Positions 39,989 through 47,559 of a stretch of 64,000 bases of DNA are shown here, one piece after another. The stretch is from contig JANJXV010000195.1 of the NCBI GenBank assembly GCA_024803745.1, positions 1,488,001 through 1,552,000 on the forward strand. Direction: 5' to 3'. Position 1 is the first letter of the stretch; each line of letters begins with the position of its first letter. A model generated the notes under the pieces. It did no database searches, was not told where the DNA came from, and saw only the letters and a list, made by a program, of their open reading frames with translations. The stretch comes from Megascapheus bottae. Its lineage: Eukaryota > Chordata > Mammalia > Rodentia > Geomyidae. A program made the translations under genes and the position numbers.

Positions 39989-41869
39989 GGTGTGAGAAGT
40001 CATAGAATGGAGGTGTGTGAAGTCACAGAAAGGAGGTGTGTGTACTCAGAATGGAGGTGTGTGAAGTCCTAGAATGGAGGTGTGTGAAGTAACAGAATGG
40101 AAGTGTGTGAAGTCATAGAATGGACGTGTGTGAAGTCAGAATGGAGGTGTGTGAAGTCAGAATGGATGTGTGTGAATTCACAGAATGGATGTTTGTGAAG
40201 TAAGAATGGAGGTGTGTGAAGTCATAGAATGGAGGTGTGTGGAGAGAGAATGGAGGTGTGTGAATTCATAGAATGGAGGTGTGTGAAGTCATAAAATGGA
40301 GGTTTGTGAAGTCACCGAATGGAGGTGTGTGATGTCACAGAATGTAGCTGTGTGAAGTCAGAGAAAGGAGGTTTGTGAATTCACAGAATGGAGATGTGTG
40401 ATGTCACAGAATGGAGGCGTGTGAAGACACAGAATGGAGGTGTGTGAAGTCACAGAATGGAGGTGTGTGAAGTCCAAATGGAGGTGTCGGATGTCACAAT
40501 GGAGGAGTGTGAAGTCACAGAATGGAGGTGTGTGAAGTCATATAATGGAGGTGTGTGTAGTCAGGATGGAGGTGTGTGAAGACAGAGTGGGGGTGTGTGA
40601 ATTCATAGAATGGAGGTGTGTGAAGTCATAGAATGGAGGTGTGTGCAGTCATAGAATGGAGGTGTGTGAAGTCAGAATGGAGGTGTGTAAAGTCAGAATG
40701 GAAGTGCGTGAAGTCAGAGAATGGAGGTGTGTGAAGTCACAGAATGGAGGTTTGTGAAGTCACAGAATGGAGGTGTGTGAATTCACAGAATGGAGGTGTG
40801 TGAAGACACAGAATGGAGGTTTGTGAAGTCACAGAATGGACGTGTGTGTAGTCAGAATAGAGGTGTGTGAAGTCATAGAATGGAGGTGTGTGAAGTCACA
40901 GAATGGAGGTGTGTGAAGTCACAGACTGGAGTTGTGTGAAGTCAGAATGGAGGTGTGTGAAGTCACAGAATGGAGGTGTGTGAAGTCACAGAATGGAGGT
41001 GTGTAAAGTCACAGAAGGGAGGTGTGTGAAGTCATAGAATGGATGTGGGTGAAGTCACAGAATGGAGGTGTGTGAAGTCAGAATGGAGGTGTGTGAAGTC
41101 AGAGAATGGAGGTGTGTGAAGTCATAGAATGGACGTGTGTGAAGTCAGAATAGAGGTGTGTGAAGTCACAGAATGGAGGTTTTTGAAATCACTGAATGGA
41201 GGTGTGGGAAGACACAGAATGGAGGTGTGTGAAGTCACAGAATGGAGGTGTGTGAAGTCAAAATGGAGGTGTCGGATGTCACAAGGGAGGAGTGTGAAGT
41301 CACAGAATGGAGGTGAGTGAAGTCATATAATGGAGGTGTGTGTAGTCAGGATGGAGGTGTGTGAAGACAGAGTGGGGGTGTGTGAATTCATAGAATGGAC
41401 GTGTGTGAAGTCATAGAATGGAGGTGTGTGAAGTCATAGAATGGAGGTGTGTGGATTCACAGAATGGAGGTGTGTGAGTCAGAATGGAGGTGTGTAAAGT
41501 CAGAATGGGAGTGCGTGAAGTCATAGAATGGAGGTGTGTGAAATCACAAAATGGAGGTTGTGAAGTCATAGAATGGAGGTGTGTCAAGTCAGAGAACGGA
41601 GGTGTGTGAAGTCAGAATGGAGGTGTGTGAAGACAGAATGGAGGAGTGTGAATTCATAGATTGGAGTTGTGTGAAGTCACAGAATGGAGGTGTGTGAAGT
41701 CATAGAAAGGAGATGTGTGAAGTCATAGAATTGGGGCGTGTGAAATCAGATAGAAGGTGTGTAAAGTCAGAATGGAGGTGCGTGAAGTCATAGAATGGAG
41801 GTATGTGAAATCACAGAATGGAGGTGTGAGAAATCACAGAATGGAGCTGTGTGAAGTCATAGAATGGAG

Positions 41870-42190
41870 GTGTGTGAGGTCATAGAATAGAGGTGTGTGA
41901 AGTCATGGAATGAAGGTTTGTGATGTCACACAATGGAGGTATATGAAGTCATAGAATGGAGGTGTATGAAGTCATAGAATGAACGTGTGTGAACTCATAG
42001 AATGCAGGTCTGTGAAGTCATAGAATGGAGGTGTGTGAGGTCATAGAATAGAGGTGTGTGAAGTCATAGAATGAAGGTTTGCGATGTCACACAATGGAGG
42101 TGTATGAAGTCATAGAATGGAGGTGTATGAAGTCATAGAATGAACGTGTGTGAACTCATAGAATGCAGGTCTGTGAAGTCATAGAATAGA
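41870..42190 (+). repeat. 161-bp (7-monomer) tandem satellite duplication
   Basis: The block with GAATAGAGG, GAATGAAGG, GATGTCACACAATGG, GAATGAACG and GAATGCAGGTC occurs twice with a 161-bp period, which is exactly seven 23-bp monomers. Differences include GTTTGTGATG against GTTTGCGATG and GTATATGAAG against GTGTATGAAG. Single-copy relatives of the block occur near 46,000, 57,200 and 62,220. Confidence 0.75.
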
Positions 42191-42666
42191 GGTGTGTGAA
42201 GTCAGAATGGAGGTGTGCAAATTCATAGAATGGGGGTGTGAGAAGTCATAGAATGGAGGTGTGTGAAATCATAGAATGGAGGTGTGTTAAGCCACAGAAT
42301 GGAGGTGTGTGAAGTCATAGAATGGAGGTGTGTGAAGTCATAGAATGGAGGTGTGTGAAATCATAGAATGGAGGTGTGTTAAGTCACAGAATGGAGGTGT
42401 GTGAAGTCGGAATGGAGGTGTGTAAAGTCAGAATGGAAGTGCGTGAAGTCAGAGAATGGAGGTGTGTGAAGACACAGAATGGAGGTGTGTGAAGTCACAG
42501 AATGGAGGTGTGTGAAGTCAAAATGAAGGTGTCGGATGTCACAATGGAGGAGTGTGAAGCCACAGAATGGAAGGTGTTGGGGACTGACTGTGGGGTCAGT
42601 GACCTTGGACCCGCACAATTGAATACACAAGGAAGTAAGCTCTTATCATGATTTTGGGCTGTGTCA

Positions 42667-42728
42667 ATAGCTTCTCATTTAACCTGTTTGGGACTTGATA
42701 GCTTCTCATTCAACCTATTTCAGACTTG
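42667..42728 (+). repeat. 31-bp tandem direct repeat in U3
   Basis: Two adjacent 31-bp copies (42,667-42,697 and 42,698-42,728) both start ATAGCTTCTCATT and end GACTTG, with 4 mismatches. Duplicated U3 segments are common in retroviral enhancers. This one lies about 50 bp upstream of the TATA-like box. I do not assign factors to it. Confidence 0.85.
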
Positions 42729-42779
42729 ATACTGTTTGTACGAATGTAGCCCCTGGCAGTTCCCTAGTTTAAAGATGTG

Positions 42780-42787
42780 TATTTAAG
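42780..42787 (+). promoter_or_regulatory. LTR TATA-like box
   Basis: TATTTAAG lies in the expected place near the end of U3. Start of transcription would be expected about 25-30 bp downstream, near 42,808-42,815. The assignment rests on sequence and position only. Confidence 0.55.
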
Positions 42788-42800
42788 ATTGAGAACTGGA

Positions 42801-42806
42801 AATAAA
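42801..42806 (+). terminator. LTR polyadenylation signal
   Basis: AATAAA lies 14 bp after the TATA-like box, at or just before the expected cap site. That would place it at the end of U3, so it would be transcribed only from a 3' LTR copy, an arrangement known in some retroviruses. The cleavage site is not determined. Confidence 0.6.
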
Positions 42807-42977
42807 CTGGGCTACGGTCTTGGGCGACAGGCTTCTTAAGCTGTGGCTCCTGATTTGGGCTGTAGCCCTCCTGAACCCCATCTGTTTGTCTCTCTTCTAA
42901 TTTTTCCTAGTCCTTGCCCCCTATTTCAGGAACCCCAATCTGCGAACCCTGGTTTGCTGCCGGTTGGCCCCGGCATC

Positions 42978-42995
42978 TGGCGCCCAACGTGGGGC
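42978..42995 (+). other. Primer-binding site, tRNA-Lys1,2 type (+ strand)
   Basis: TGGCGCCCAACGTGGGGC complements the 3' end of tRNA-Lys1,2, the primer used by several betaretroviruses and many ERV-K groups. It lies two bases after the LTR end, as expected. Within at most about 15 bases downstream, the sequence becomes antisense gag. Confidence 0.88.
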
Positions 42996-42997
42996 TT

Positions 42998-43195
42998 GAA
43001 CTCCGTCTCCCATAATAAGTACTCTCCTGCACTAAGGCATGCTCTGGCAAGCCGCTCCCAGTCATTTGGGCATGCAATACCAGCACACGCAGCCTCCAAT
43101 ATTACTTGAGTAAAAGGGGCAGTTGGCCCATATTGGGAGCAGGCATTTTTTAAATCCTGTAATAGTTTAACAGGAACAGGCTGATGGTATACTTG
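42998..43195 (-). pseudogene. gag: Gag capsid (CA) N-terminal fragment
   Basis: Directly past the TAA the same frame stays open and reads capsid-like sequence: VYHQPVPVKLLQDL, then PTAPFTQVILEAA, then DWERLARACLSAGEYLLW. The last part matches a well-conserved stretch of betaretroviral capsid N-terminal domains. Similarity appears to run to the TEF codons at 42,998-43,006, after which the strand is antisense to a PBS and LTR. The protein is cut in mid-domain, about 66 codons being present. The fragment is too short and broken to act. Confidence 0.8.
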
Positions 43196-43465
43196 TTAAT
43201 CATGATCAACTAAACTAGGGAAGCATCGAGGCCCTGAAATACCTTCCCTCTCTCTAGCAGCCTGAGTCAGGTTTAATTGCGATGCACTGTGCCTGGTTGT
43301 AGTGCCTGTTAAAAGGGACTTGTTGCTAGGGCCTTTAGGCTTGCCTAAAGGTTGAGAAAGGGATTGAGGCCGTAAGGCTGCAGCCGGAGGCGGTGGGTGT
43401 GAGGGGTAAGGTTTAGAATCAGACACCATAGTGGCCTGAGGGTCATATTTCTTTCCTACTTCTGG
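43196..43465 (-). pseudogene. gag: Gag proline-rich middle segment, out of frame with MA
   Basis: This segment continues Gag in a different frame from the matrix part, overlapping its end at the G run. It is rich in proline and serine, with PSHPPPPAAALRP and SLSQPLGKPKGP, as expected of the spacer between matrix and capsid. It then reads into AAREREG and CFPSLVDHD, which resembles the approach to capsid. It ends at a TAA at 43,196-43,198. An internal ATG gives a 77-codon open frame (to 43,429), but this is not a natural start. No PPxY or PTAP late motif is visible here. Confidence 0.75.
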
Positions 43466-44018
43466 GGGGGGCTCTCTGCTCTGTCCCCATTTTCGATAGA
43501 AGATGTAGCATTTCTTCTAACTTCTTCTCTATCGTAGCCACCCGGCCCTCCAATGACTCATCATAACTTTCCTCCTTGGTATTCAGACCTGAATTCTGAT
43601 ACTCAATATCTACTGGTTGTTGTTCCCTTTGCAAGATCTCACTTAGACTCTCTTGGGCTGCGGCATATGGCTCAGCCTCAGGTTCTTCAGAAGGGTCCTT
43701 TAACTCATAAAGTTCCCTTAATTCAAGATTAAGTTCAGCATTTTCATGTAGAGGATCTATGTATTCACTTACTAAACTCCATACAGTAGCAGCCTCTATT
43801 GGGGTCTCCTCGGGGCCATATACATCATAATAATCTAGAATTCTTTTTCCTATCCGCTGCCAGGCTTTTTGGAATTCCTCCTCTATAGACCTCGGGCATG
43901 CCTCCTCGACAAACTGTAGGAAGCTCTGAAGCACCCCTTTTTCCACCCGCGTTCCGTGGGCTTCAAATAGGCCTGTTAAGATCGGTAGAAATAACCCATG
44001 GCTATTAGCTTGACCCAT
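43443..44018 (-). CDS. gag: Gag matrix (MA) segment, 191-codon open frame
   Basis: The open frame begins M-G-Q, and the glycine at position 2 is a myristoylation signal that in this family directs Gag to membranes. Residues about 25-90 look like a betaretroviral matrix fold, with W53, DYY at 62-64 and GPE at 68-70 in the typical spacing. An acidic stretch follows (about 95-155), then a heptad-rich probable coiled coil at about 156-177 (LEGRVATIEKKLEEML). The frame ends artificially with PPRSRKEI after an 8-base G run (C on the coding strand), where the Gag frame is lost. The upstream leader, splice donor and PBS lie on the same strand, so this end of gag is in its native context. Family assignment is confident. 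The exact betaretroviral group is not. Confidence 0.85.
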   Translation of the reverse strand: MGQANSHGLFLPILTGLFEAHGTRVEKGVLQSFLQFVEEACPRSIEEEFQKAWQRIGKRILDYYDVYGPEETPIEAATVWSLVSEYIDPLHENAELNLELRELYELKDPSEEPEAEPYAAAQESLSEILQREQQPVDIEYQNSGLNTKEESYDESLEGRVATIEKKLEEMLHLLSKMGTEQRAPPRSRKEI

Positions 44019-44125
44019 AATTTTTACTCCTGACTATACACTCTCTTAAGATCTTCTCTTAATAGTCCTACGATGTGTTACTCACCACAGGGAGGGGTCC
44101 TTCACCTTCGTCCCAGATTTTCAGG
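44019..44125 (-). other. Retroviral 5' leader between PBS and gag
   Basis: This is 107 bp of untranslated sequence between the tRNA-Lys3-type PBS and the gag start on the - strand. It contains a canonical 5' splice site and is where packaging signals usually lie in this family, although none can be shown here. It is shorter than many betaretroviral leaders but appears continuous. Confidence 0.7.
44080..44085 (-). promoter_or_regulatory. Probable major splice donor in the leader
   Basis: On the - strand the sequence reads CTGTG then GTGAGT, a strong 5' splice-site match. It lies between PBS and gag, where retroviruses keep the donor used for spliced env mRNA. The matching acceptor would have been in the missing part. 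Confidence 0.5.
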
Positions 44126-44143
44126 GTCCCTGTTCGGGCGCCA
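44126..44143 (-). other. Primer-binding site, tRNA-Lys3 type (- strand)
   Basis: On the - strand the sequence is TGGCGCCCGAACAGGGAC, complementary to the 3' end of tRNA-Lys3. It sits correctly upstream of the leader and gag, but what precedes it is not an LTR: U5 is replaced by reverse transcriptase coding sequence that runs in frame into it. It differs from the + strand PBS in this same insert after the first eight bases. Confidence 0.88.
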
Positions 44144-44285
44144 GAGGTATAGTACAGAAACAATCCTTCAAATCTATAATAATCTTATAAGTATCCTTTG
44201 GGATTGCCATGGGTGAAGGCAAGCCAGGCTGTAGGGCCCCCATCAGTTCCATTGTGGCATTTATTTTTCTCAAATCCTGTAACAG
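44144..44285 (-). pseudogene. pol: Reverse transcriptase (pol) fragment ending after motif A
   Basis: About 47 codons are open on the - strand and read [12 protein letters not shown], then [15 protein letters not shown], then [10 protein letters not shown]. This is the fingers and early palm region of a betaretroviral reverse transcriptase. [10 protein letters not shown] is motif A, and the GAT at 44,172-44,174 encodes its catalytic aspartate. The YxDD motif, connection and RNase H parts are absent. The 5' end is cut at satellite DNA (44,285/44,286) and the 3' end merges with a PBS. One oddity is a cysteine codon right after DCF. The piece is a fragment only and inactive. Confidence 0.82.
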
Positions 44286-44829
44286 TGTGTGAAGTCATAG
44301 AATGGACGTGTGTGAAGTCAGAATGGAGGTGTGTGAAGTCAGAATGGATGTGTGTGAATTCACAGAATGGATGTTTGTGAAGTAAGAATGGAGGTGTGTA
44401 AAGTCATAGAATGGAGGTGTGTGGAGAGAGAATGGAGGTGTGTGAAGTCACAGACTGGAGTTGTGTGAAGTCAGAATGGAGGTGTGTGAAGTCCCAGAAT
44501 GGAGGTGTGTGAAGTCACAGAATGGAGGTTTGTGAAGTCACAGAAGGGAGGTGGGTAAAGTCATAGAATGGATGTGGGTGAAGTCACAGAATGGAGGTGT
44601 GTGAAGTCAGAATGGAGGTGTGTGAAGTCAGAGAATGGAGGTGTGTGAAGTCATAGAATGGAGGTTTGTGAAGTCAAAATGGAGGTGTGTGATGTCAGAG
44701 AATGGAGGTAAGTGAAGTCACAGAATGGAGGTGTGTGAAGTCACAGAATGGAGATGTGTGAAGTCACAGAATGGAGGTTTGTGAAGTCACAGAATGGAGG
44801 TGTGTGAAGTCACAGAATGCAGGTGTGTG

Positions 44830-47385
44830 AAGTCATAGAATGGAGGTGTGTGAAGTCAAAATGGGTTGTGTAAAGTCACAGAATGGAGGTGTGAGAAGTT
44901 ACAGAATGGAGGTGTGTGAAGTCAAAATGGAGTTGTGTGATGTCAGAGAATGGAGGTAAGTGAAGTCAAAGAATGGAGGTGTGTGAAGTCACAGAATGGA
45001 GGTGTGTGAAGTCACAGAATGGAGGTTTGTGAAGTCACAGAATGGGGGTGTGTGAATTCATAGAATGGAGGTGTGTGAAGTCATAGAATGGAGGTTTGTG
45101 AAGTCACAGAATGGAGGAGTGTGATGTCACAGAATGTAGCTGTGTGAAGTCAGAGAAAGGAGGTTTGTGAAGTCACAGAATAGAGATGTGTGAAGTCACA
45201 GAATGGAGGTGTGTGAAGACACAGAATGGAGGTGTGTGATGTCACAGAATGGAGGTGTGTGAAGTCAAAATGGAGGTGTCAGATGTCACAATGGAGGAGT
45301 GTGAAGTCACAGAATGTAGGTGTGTGAAGTCATATAATGGAGGTGTGTGTAGTCAGGATGGAGGTGTGTGAAGTCAGAATGGAGGTGTGTAAAGTCAGAA
45401 TGGAAGTGCGTGAAGTCAGAGAATGGAGGTGTGTGAAGTCACAGAATGGAGGTTTGTGAAGTCACAGAATGGAGGTGTGTGAAGTCATAGAATGGAGGTG
45501 TGTGGATTCACAGAATGGAGGTGTGTGAAGTCAGAATGGAGGTGTGTAAAGTCAGAATGGAAGTGCGTGAAGTCATAGAATGGAGGTGTGTGAAATCACA
45601 AAATGGAGGTTGTGAAGTCATAGAATGGAGGTGTGTCAAGTCAGAGAACGGAGGTGTGTGAAGTCAGAATGGAGGTGTGTGAAGACAGAATGGAGGAGTG
45701 TGAAGTCATAGATTGGAGCTGTGTGAAATCACAGAATGGAGGTGTGAAGTCATAGAAAGGAGGTGTGTGAAGTCATAGAATTGGGGCGTGTGAAGTCAGA
45801 TAGAAGGTGTGTAAAGTCAGAATGGAGGTGCGTGAAGTCATAGAAAGGAGGTGTGTGAAATCACAGAATGGAGGTGTGAGAAATCACAGAATGGAGCTGT
45901 GTGAAGTCATAGGATGGAGGTGTGTGAGGTCATAGAATAGAGGTGTGTGAAGTCATAGAATGAAGGTTTGTGATGTCACACAATGGAGGTGTATGAAGTC
46001 ATAGAATGGAGGTGTATGAAGTCATAGAATGAACGTGTGTGAACTCATAGAATGCAGGTCTGTGAAGTCATAGAATAGAGGTGTGTGAAGTCAGAATGGA
46101 GGTGTGCAAATTCATACAATGGAGGTGTGAGAAGTCATAGAATGGAGGTGTGTGAAATCATAGAATGGAGGTGTGTTAAGTCACAGAATGGAGGTGTGTG
46201 AAGTCATAGAATGGAGGTGTGTGATGTCATAGAATGGAGGTGTGTGAAATCATAGAATGGAGGTGTGTTAAGTCACAGAATGGAGGTGTGTGAAGTCGGA
46301 ATGGAGGTGTGTAAAGTCAGAATGGAAGTGCGTGAAGTCAGAGAATGGAGGTGTGTGAAGTCACAGAATGGAGGTTTGTGAAGTCACAGAATGGAGGTGT
46401 GTGAATTCACAGAATGGATGTATGTGAAGACACAGAATGGAGGTTTGTGAAGTCACAGAATGGACGTGTGTGTAGTCAGAATAGAGGTGTGTGAAGTCAT
46501 AGAATAGAGGTGTGTGAAGTCACAGAATGGAGGTGTATGAAGTCACAGACTGGAGTTGTGTGAAGTCAGAATGGAGGTGTGTGAAGTCACAGAATGGAGG
46601 TGTGTGAAGTCACAGAAGGGAGGTATGTGAAGTCATAGAATGGATGTGGGTGAAGTCACAGAATGGAGGTGTGTGAAGTCAGAAAGGAGGTGTGTGAAGT
46701 CAGAGAATGGAGGTGTGTGAAGTCATAGAATGGACGTGTGTGAAGTCAGAATAGAGGTGTGTGAAGTCACAGAATGGAGGCTTTTGAAATCACTGAATGG
46801 AGGTGTGTGAAGACACAGAATGGAGGTGTGTGAAGTCACAGAATGGAGGTGTGTGAATTCAAAATGGAGGTGTCGGATGTCACAATGGAGGAGTGTGAAG
46901 TCACAGAATGGAGGTGAGTGAAGTCATATAATGGAGGTGTGTGTAGTCAGTATGGAGGTGTGTGACGACAGAGTGGGGGTGTGTGAATTCATAGAATGGA
47001 GGTGTGTGAAGTCATAGAATGGAGGTGTGTGAAGTCATGGAATGGAGGTGTGTGGATTCACAGAATGGAGGTGTGTGAAGTCAGAAGGGAGGTGTGTAAA
47101 GTCAGAATGGAAGTGCGTGAAGTCATAGAATGGAGGTGTGTGAAATCACAAAATGGAGGTTGTGAAGTCATAGAATGGAGGTGTGTCAAGTCAGAGAATG
47201 GAGGTGTGTGAAGTCAGAATGGAGGTGTGTGAAGACAGAATGGAGGAGAGTGAAGTCATAGATTGGAGTTGTGTGAAGTCACAGAATGGAGGTGTGTGAA
47301 GTCATAGAAAGGAGGTGTGTGAAATCATAGAACTGGGGCGTGTGAAGTCAGATAGAAGGTGTGTAAAGTCAGAATGGAGGTGTGC
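44830..47385 (+). repeat. Early relative of the right-hand higher-order unit
   Basis: Variant order from about 44,830 matches 56,050-58,980 at an offset of about 11,225 bp: GTCAAAATGGAGTTG at 44,921 and 56,146, and GATAGAAGG at 45,799 and 57,025. It also matches 61,070-64,000. Differences are more frequent than between the two 5-kb copies, so this is an older copy of the same unit. It also contains the TATATAATGG/GACAGAGTGGGGG cassette near 46,930-46,980. Confidence 0.7.
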
Positions 47386-47559
47386 AAATTCATAGAATGG
47401 AGGTGTGAGAAGTCATAGAATGGAGGTGTGTGAAATCATAGAATGGAGTTGTGTTAAGTCACAGAATGGAGGTGTGTGAAGTCACAGAATGGAGGTGTGT
47501 GAAGTCATAGAATGGAGGTGTGTGAAATCATAGAATGGAGGTGTGTTAAGTCACAGAAT

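Larger units (their letters stand above)
1..42574 (+). repeat. Satellite array, left arm (23/21-bp monomer)
   Basis: This is a continuous head-to-tail tandem repeat. The commonest monomer is 23 bp: GAATGGAGGTGTG followed by TGAAGTCACA. Frequent variants change the dinucleotide after GTCA to TA or GA, or drop it, giving 21-bp monomers. Others carry single substitutions such as GAACGG, GGTTTGTG, GTTAAG, GGACGTG or GTGCGTG. I saw no inverted monomer and no unrelated DNA from base 1 to the retroviral insert, and the array starts before the window. The consensus has 9 G and 2 C on this strand and no CpG. The pattern fits mammalian satellite or very long minisatellite DNA, probably heterochromatic, but chromosomal location is not visible here. 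I do not recognise it as a named family. It holds no gene: open frames are periodic read-throughs of the repeat. Confidence 0.97.
42575..42975 (+). mobile_element. Betaretroviral LTR (U3-R-U5), about 401 bp
   Basis: The segment starts with TGTTGGGGACTG and ends with GGCA two bases before a primer-binding site, the TG...CA layout of a retroviral LTR. It contains a TATA-like box, AATAAA, and a pyrimidine-rich U5 with TGTTTGTCTCTCTTC. A length of about 400 bp is usual for betaretrovirus-like LTRs. It is the 5' LTR type by position, since a PBS follows. The sequence after the PBS belongs to another piece in reverse orientation, so the LTR drives nothing recognisable. The R boundaries cannot be fixed without transcripts. 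Confidence 0.82.
42998..44018 (-). pseudogene. gag: Betaretroviral gag 5' portion, broken
   Basis: Read on the - strand, this is about 340 codons of a betaretrovirus-like Gag precursor: matrix, a proline-rich middle, and the first part of capsid. It starts at an ATG with good context (A at -3, G at +4), 107 bp downstream of a tRNA-Lys3-type PBS, as expected for gag. There are two breaks: a frame change at the homopolymer 43,464-43,471 and an in-frame stop at 43,196-43,198. The rest of capsid, nucleocapsid and all downstream genes are missing, because at about 42,998 the sequence switches to LTR/PBS of opposite orientation. It is not expected to give a functional protein. Confidence 0.88.
42575..44285. 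mobile_element. Chimeric betaretrovirus-like (ERV-K type) insert
   Basis: This is the only non-satellite DNA in the window. It holds an LTR plus tRNA-Lys1,2-type primer-binding site on the + strand, then an inverted segment on the - strand comprising a reverse transcriptase fragment, a tRNA-Lys3-type primer-binding site, a leader and the 5' third or so of gag. Known betaretroviral order is LTR, PBS, leader, gag, pro, pol, env, LTR, so this is a rearranged remnant. It lacks pro, most of pol, env and a second LTR. No target-site duplication can be expected or seen, because only the left end is an LTR end. The left edge falls within GGTGT, which both satellite and LTR can supply, so it is uncertain by a few bases. 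Gag carries at least two breaks, so the element is dead. Confidence 0.9.

Noticed and set aside
1..42574. CRISPR array
   Set aside because: Direct 21-23-bp tandem repeats without unique spacers, in mammalian-type DNA.
42379..42630. - strand open frame running from LTR into satellite
   Set aside because: It begins in antisense U3 and ends in satellite, and resembles no known protein.
42978..42995. tRNA gene
   Set aside because: Only the 18-base complement of a tRNA 3' end is present. There are no A/B boxes or cloverleaf, so it is a retroviral PBS.
42843..43109. + strand open frame across U5, PBS and antisense capsid
   Set aside because: It spans an LTR, a PBS and the reverse strand of gag, so it is a chance frame over a chimeric join.
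43152..44285. Shared 14-base string AAATCCTGTAAYAG at 43,152-43,165 (in capsid) and 44,272-44,285 (in reverse transcriptase)
   Set aside because: Both encode Leu-Leu-Gln-Asp in unrelated proteins. The match stops immediately, so chance or codon similarity is enough, although its place at the right edge of the insert was considered as a breakpoint homology.
42569..44291. Target-site duplication around the retroviral insert
   Set aside because: The bases before the LTR (GGAAGG) and after the pol fragment (TGTGTG) do not match, and the right end is not an LTR end.
44198..44380. + strand open frame starting opposite the reverse transcriptase fragment
   Set aside because: It is antisense to pol and then runs into satellite.
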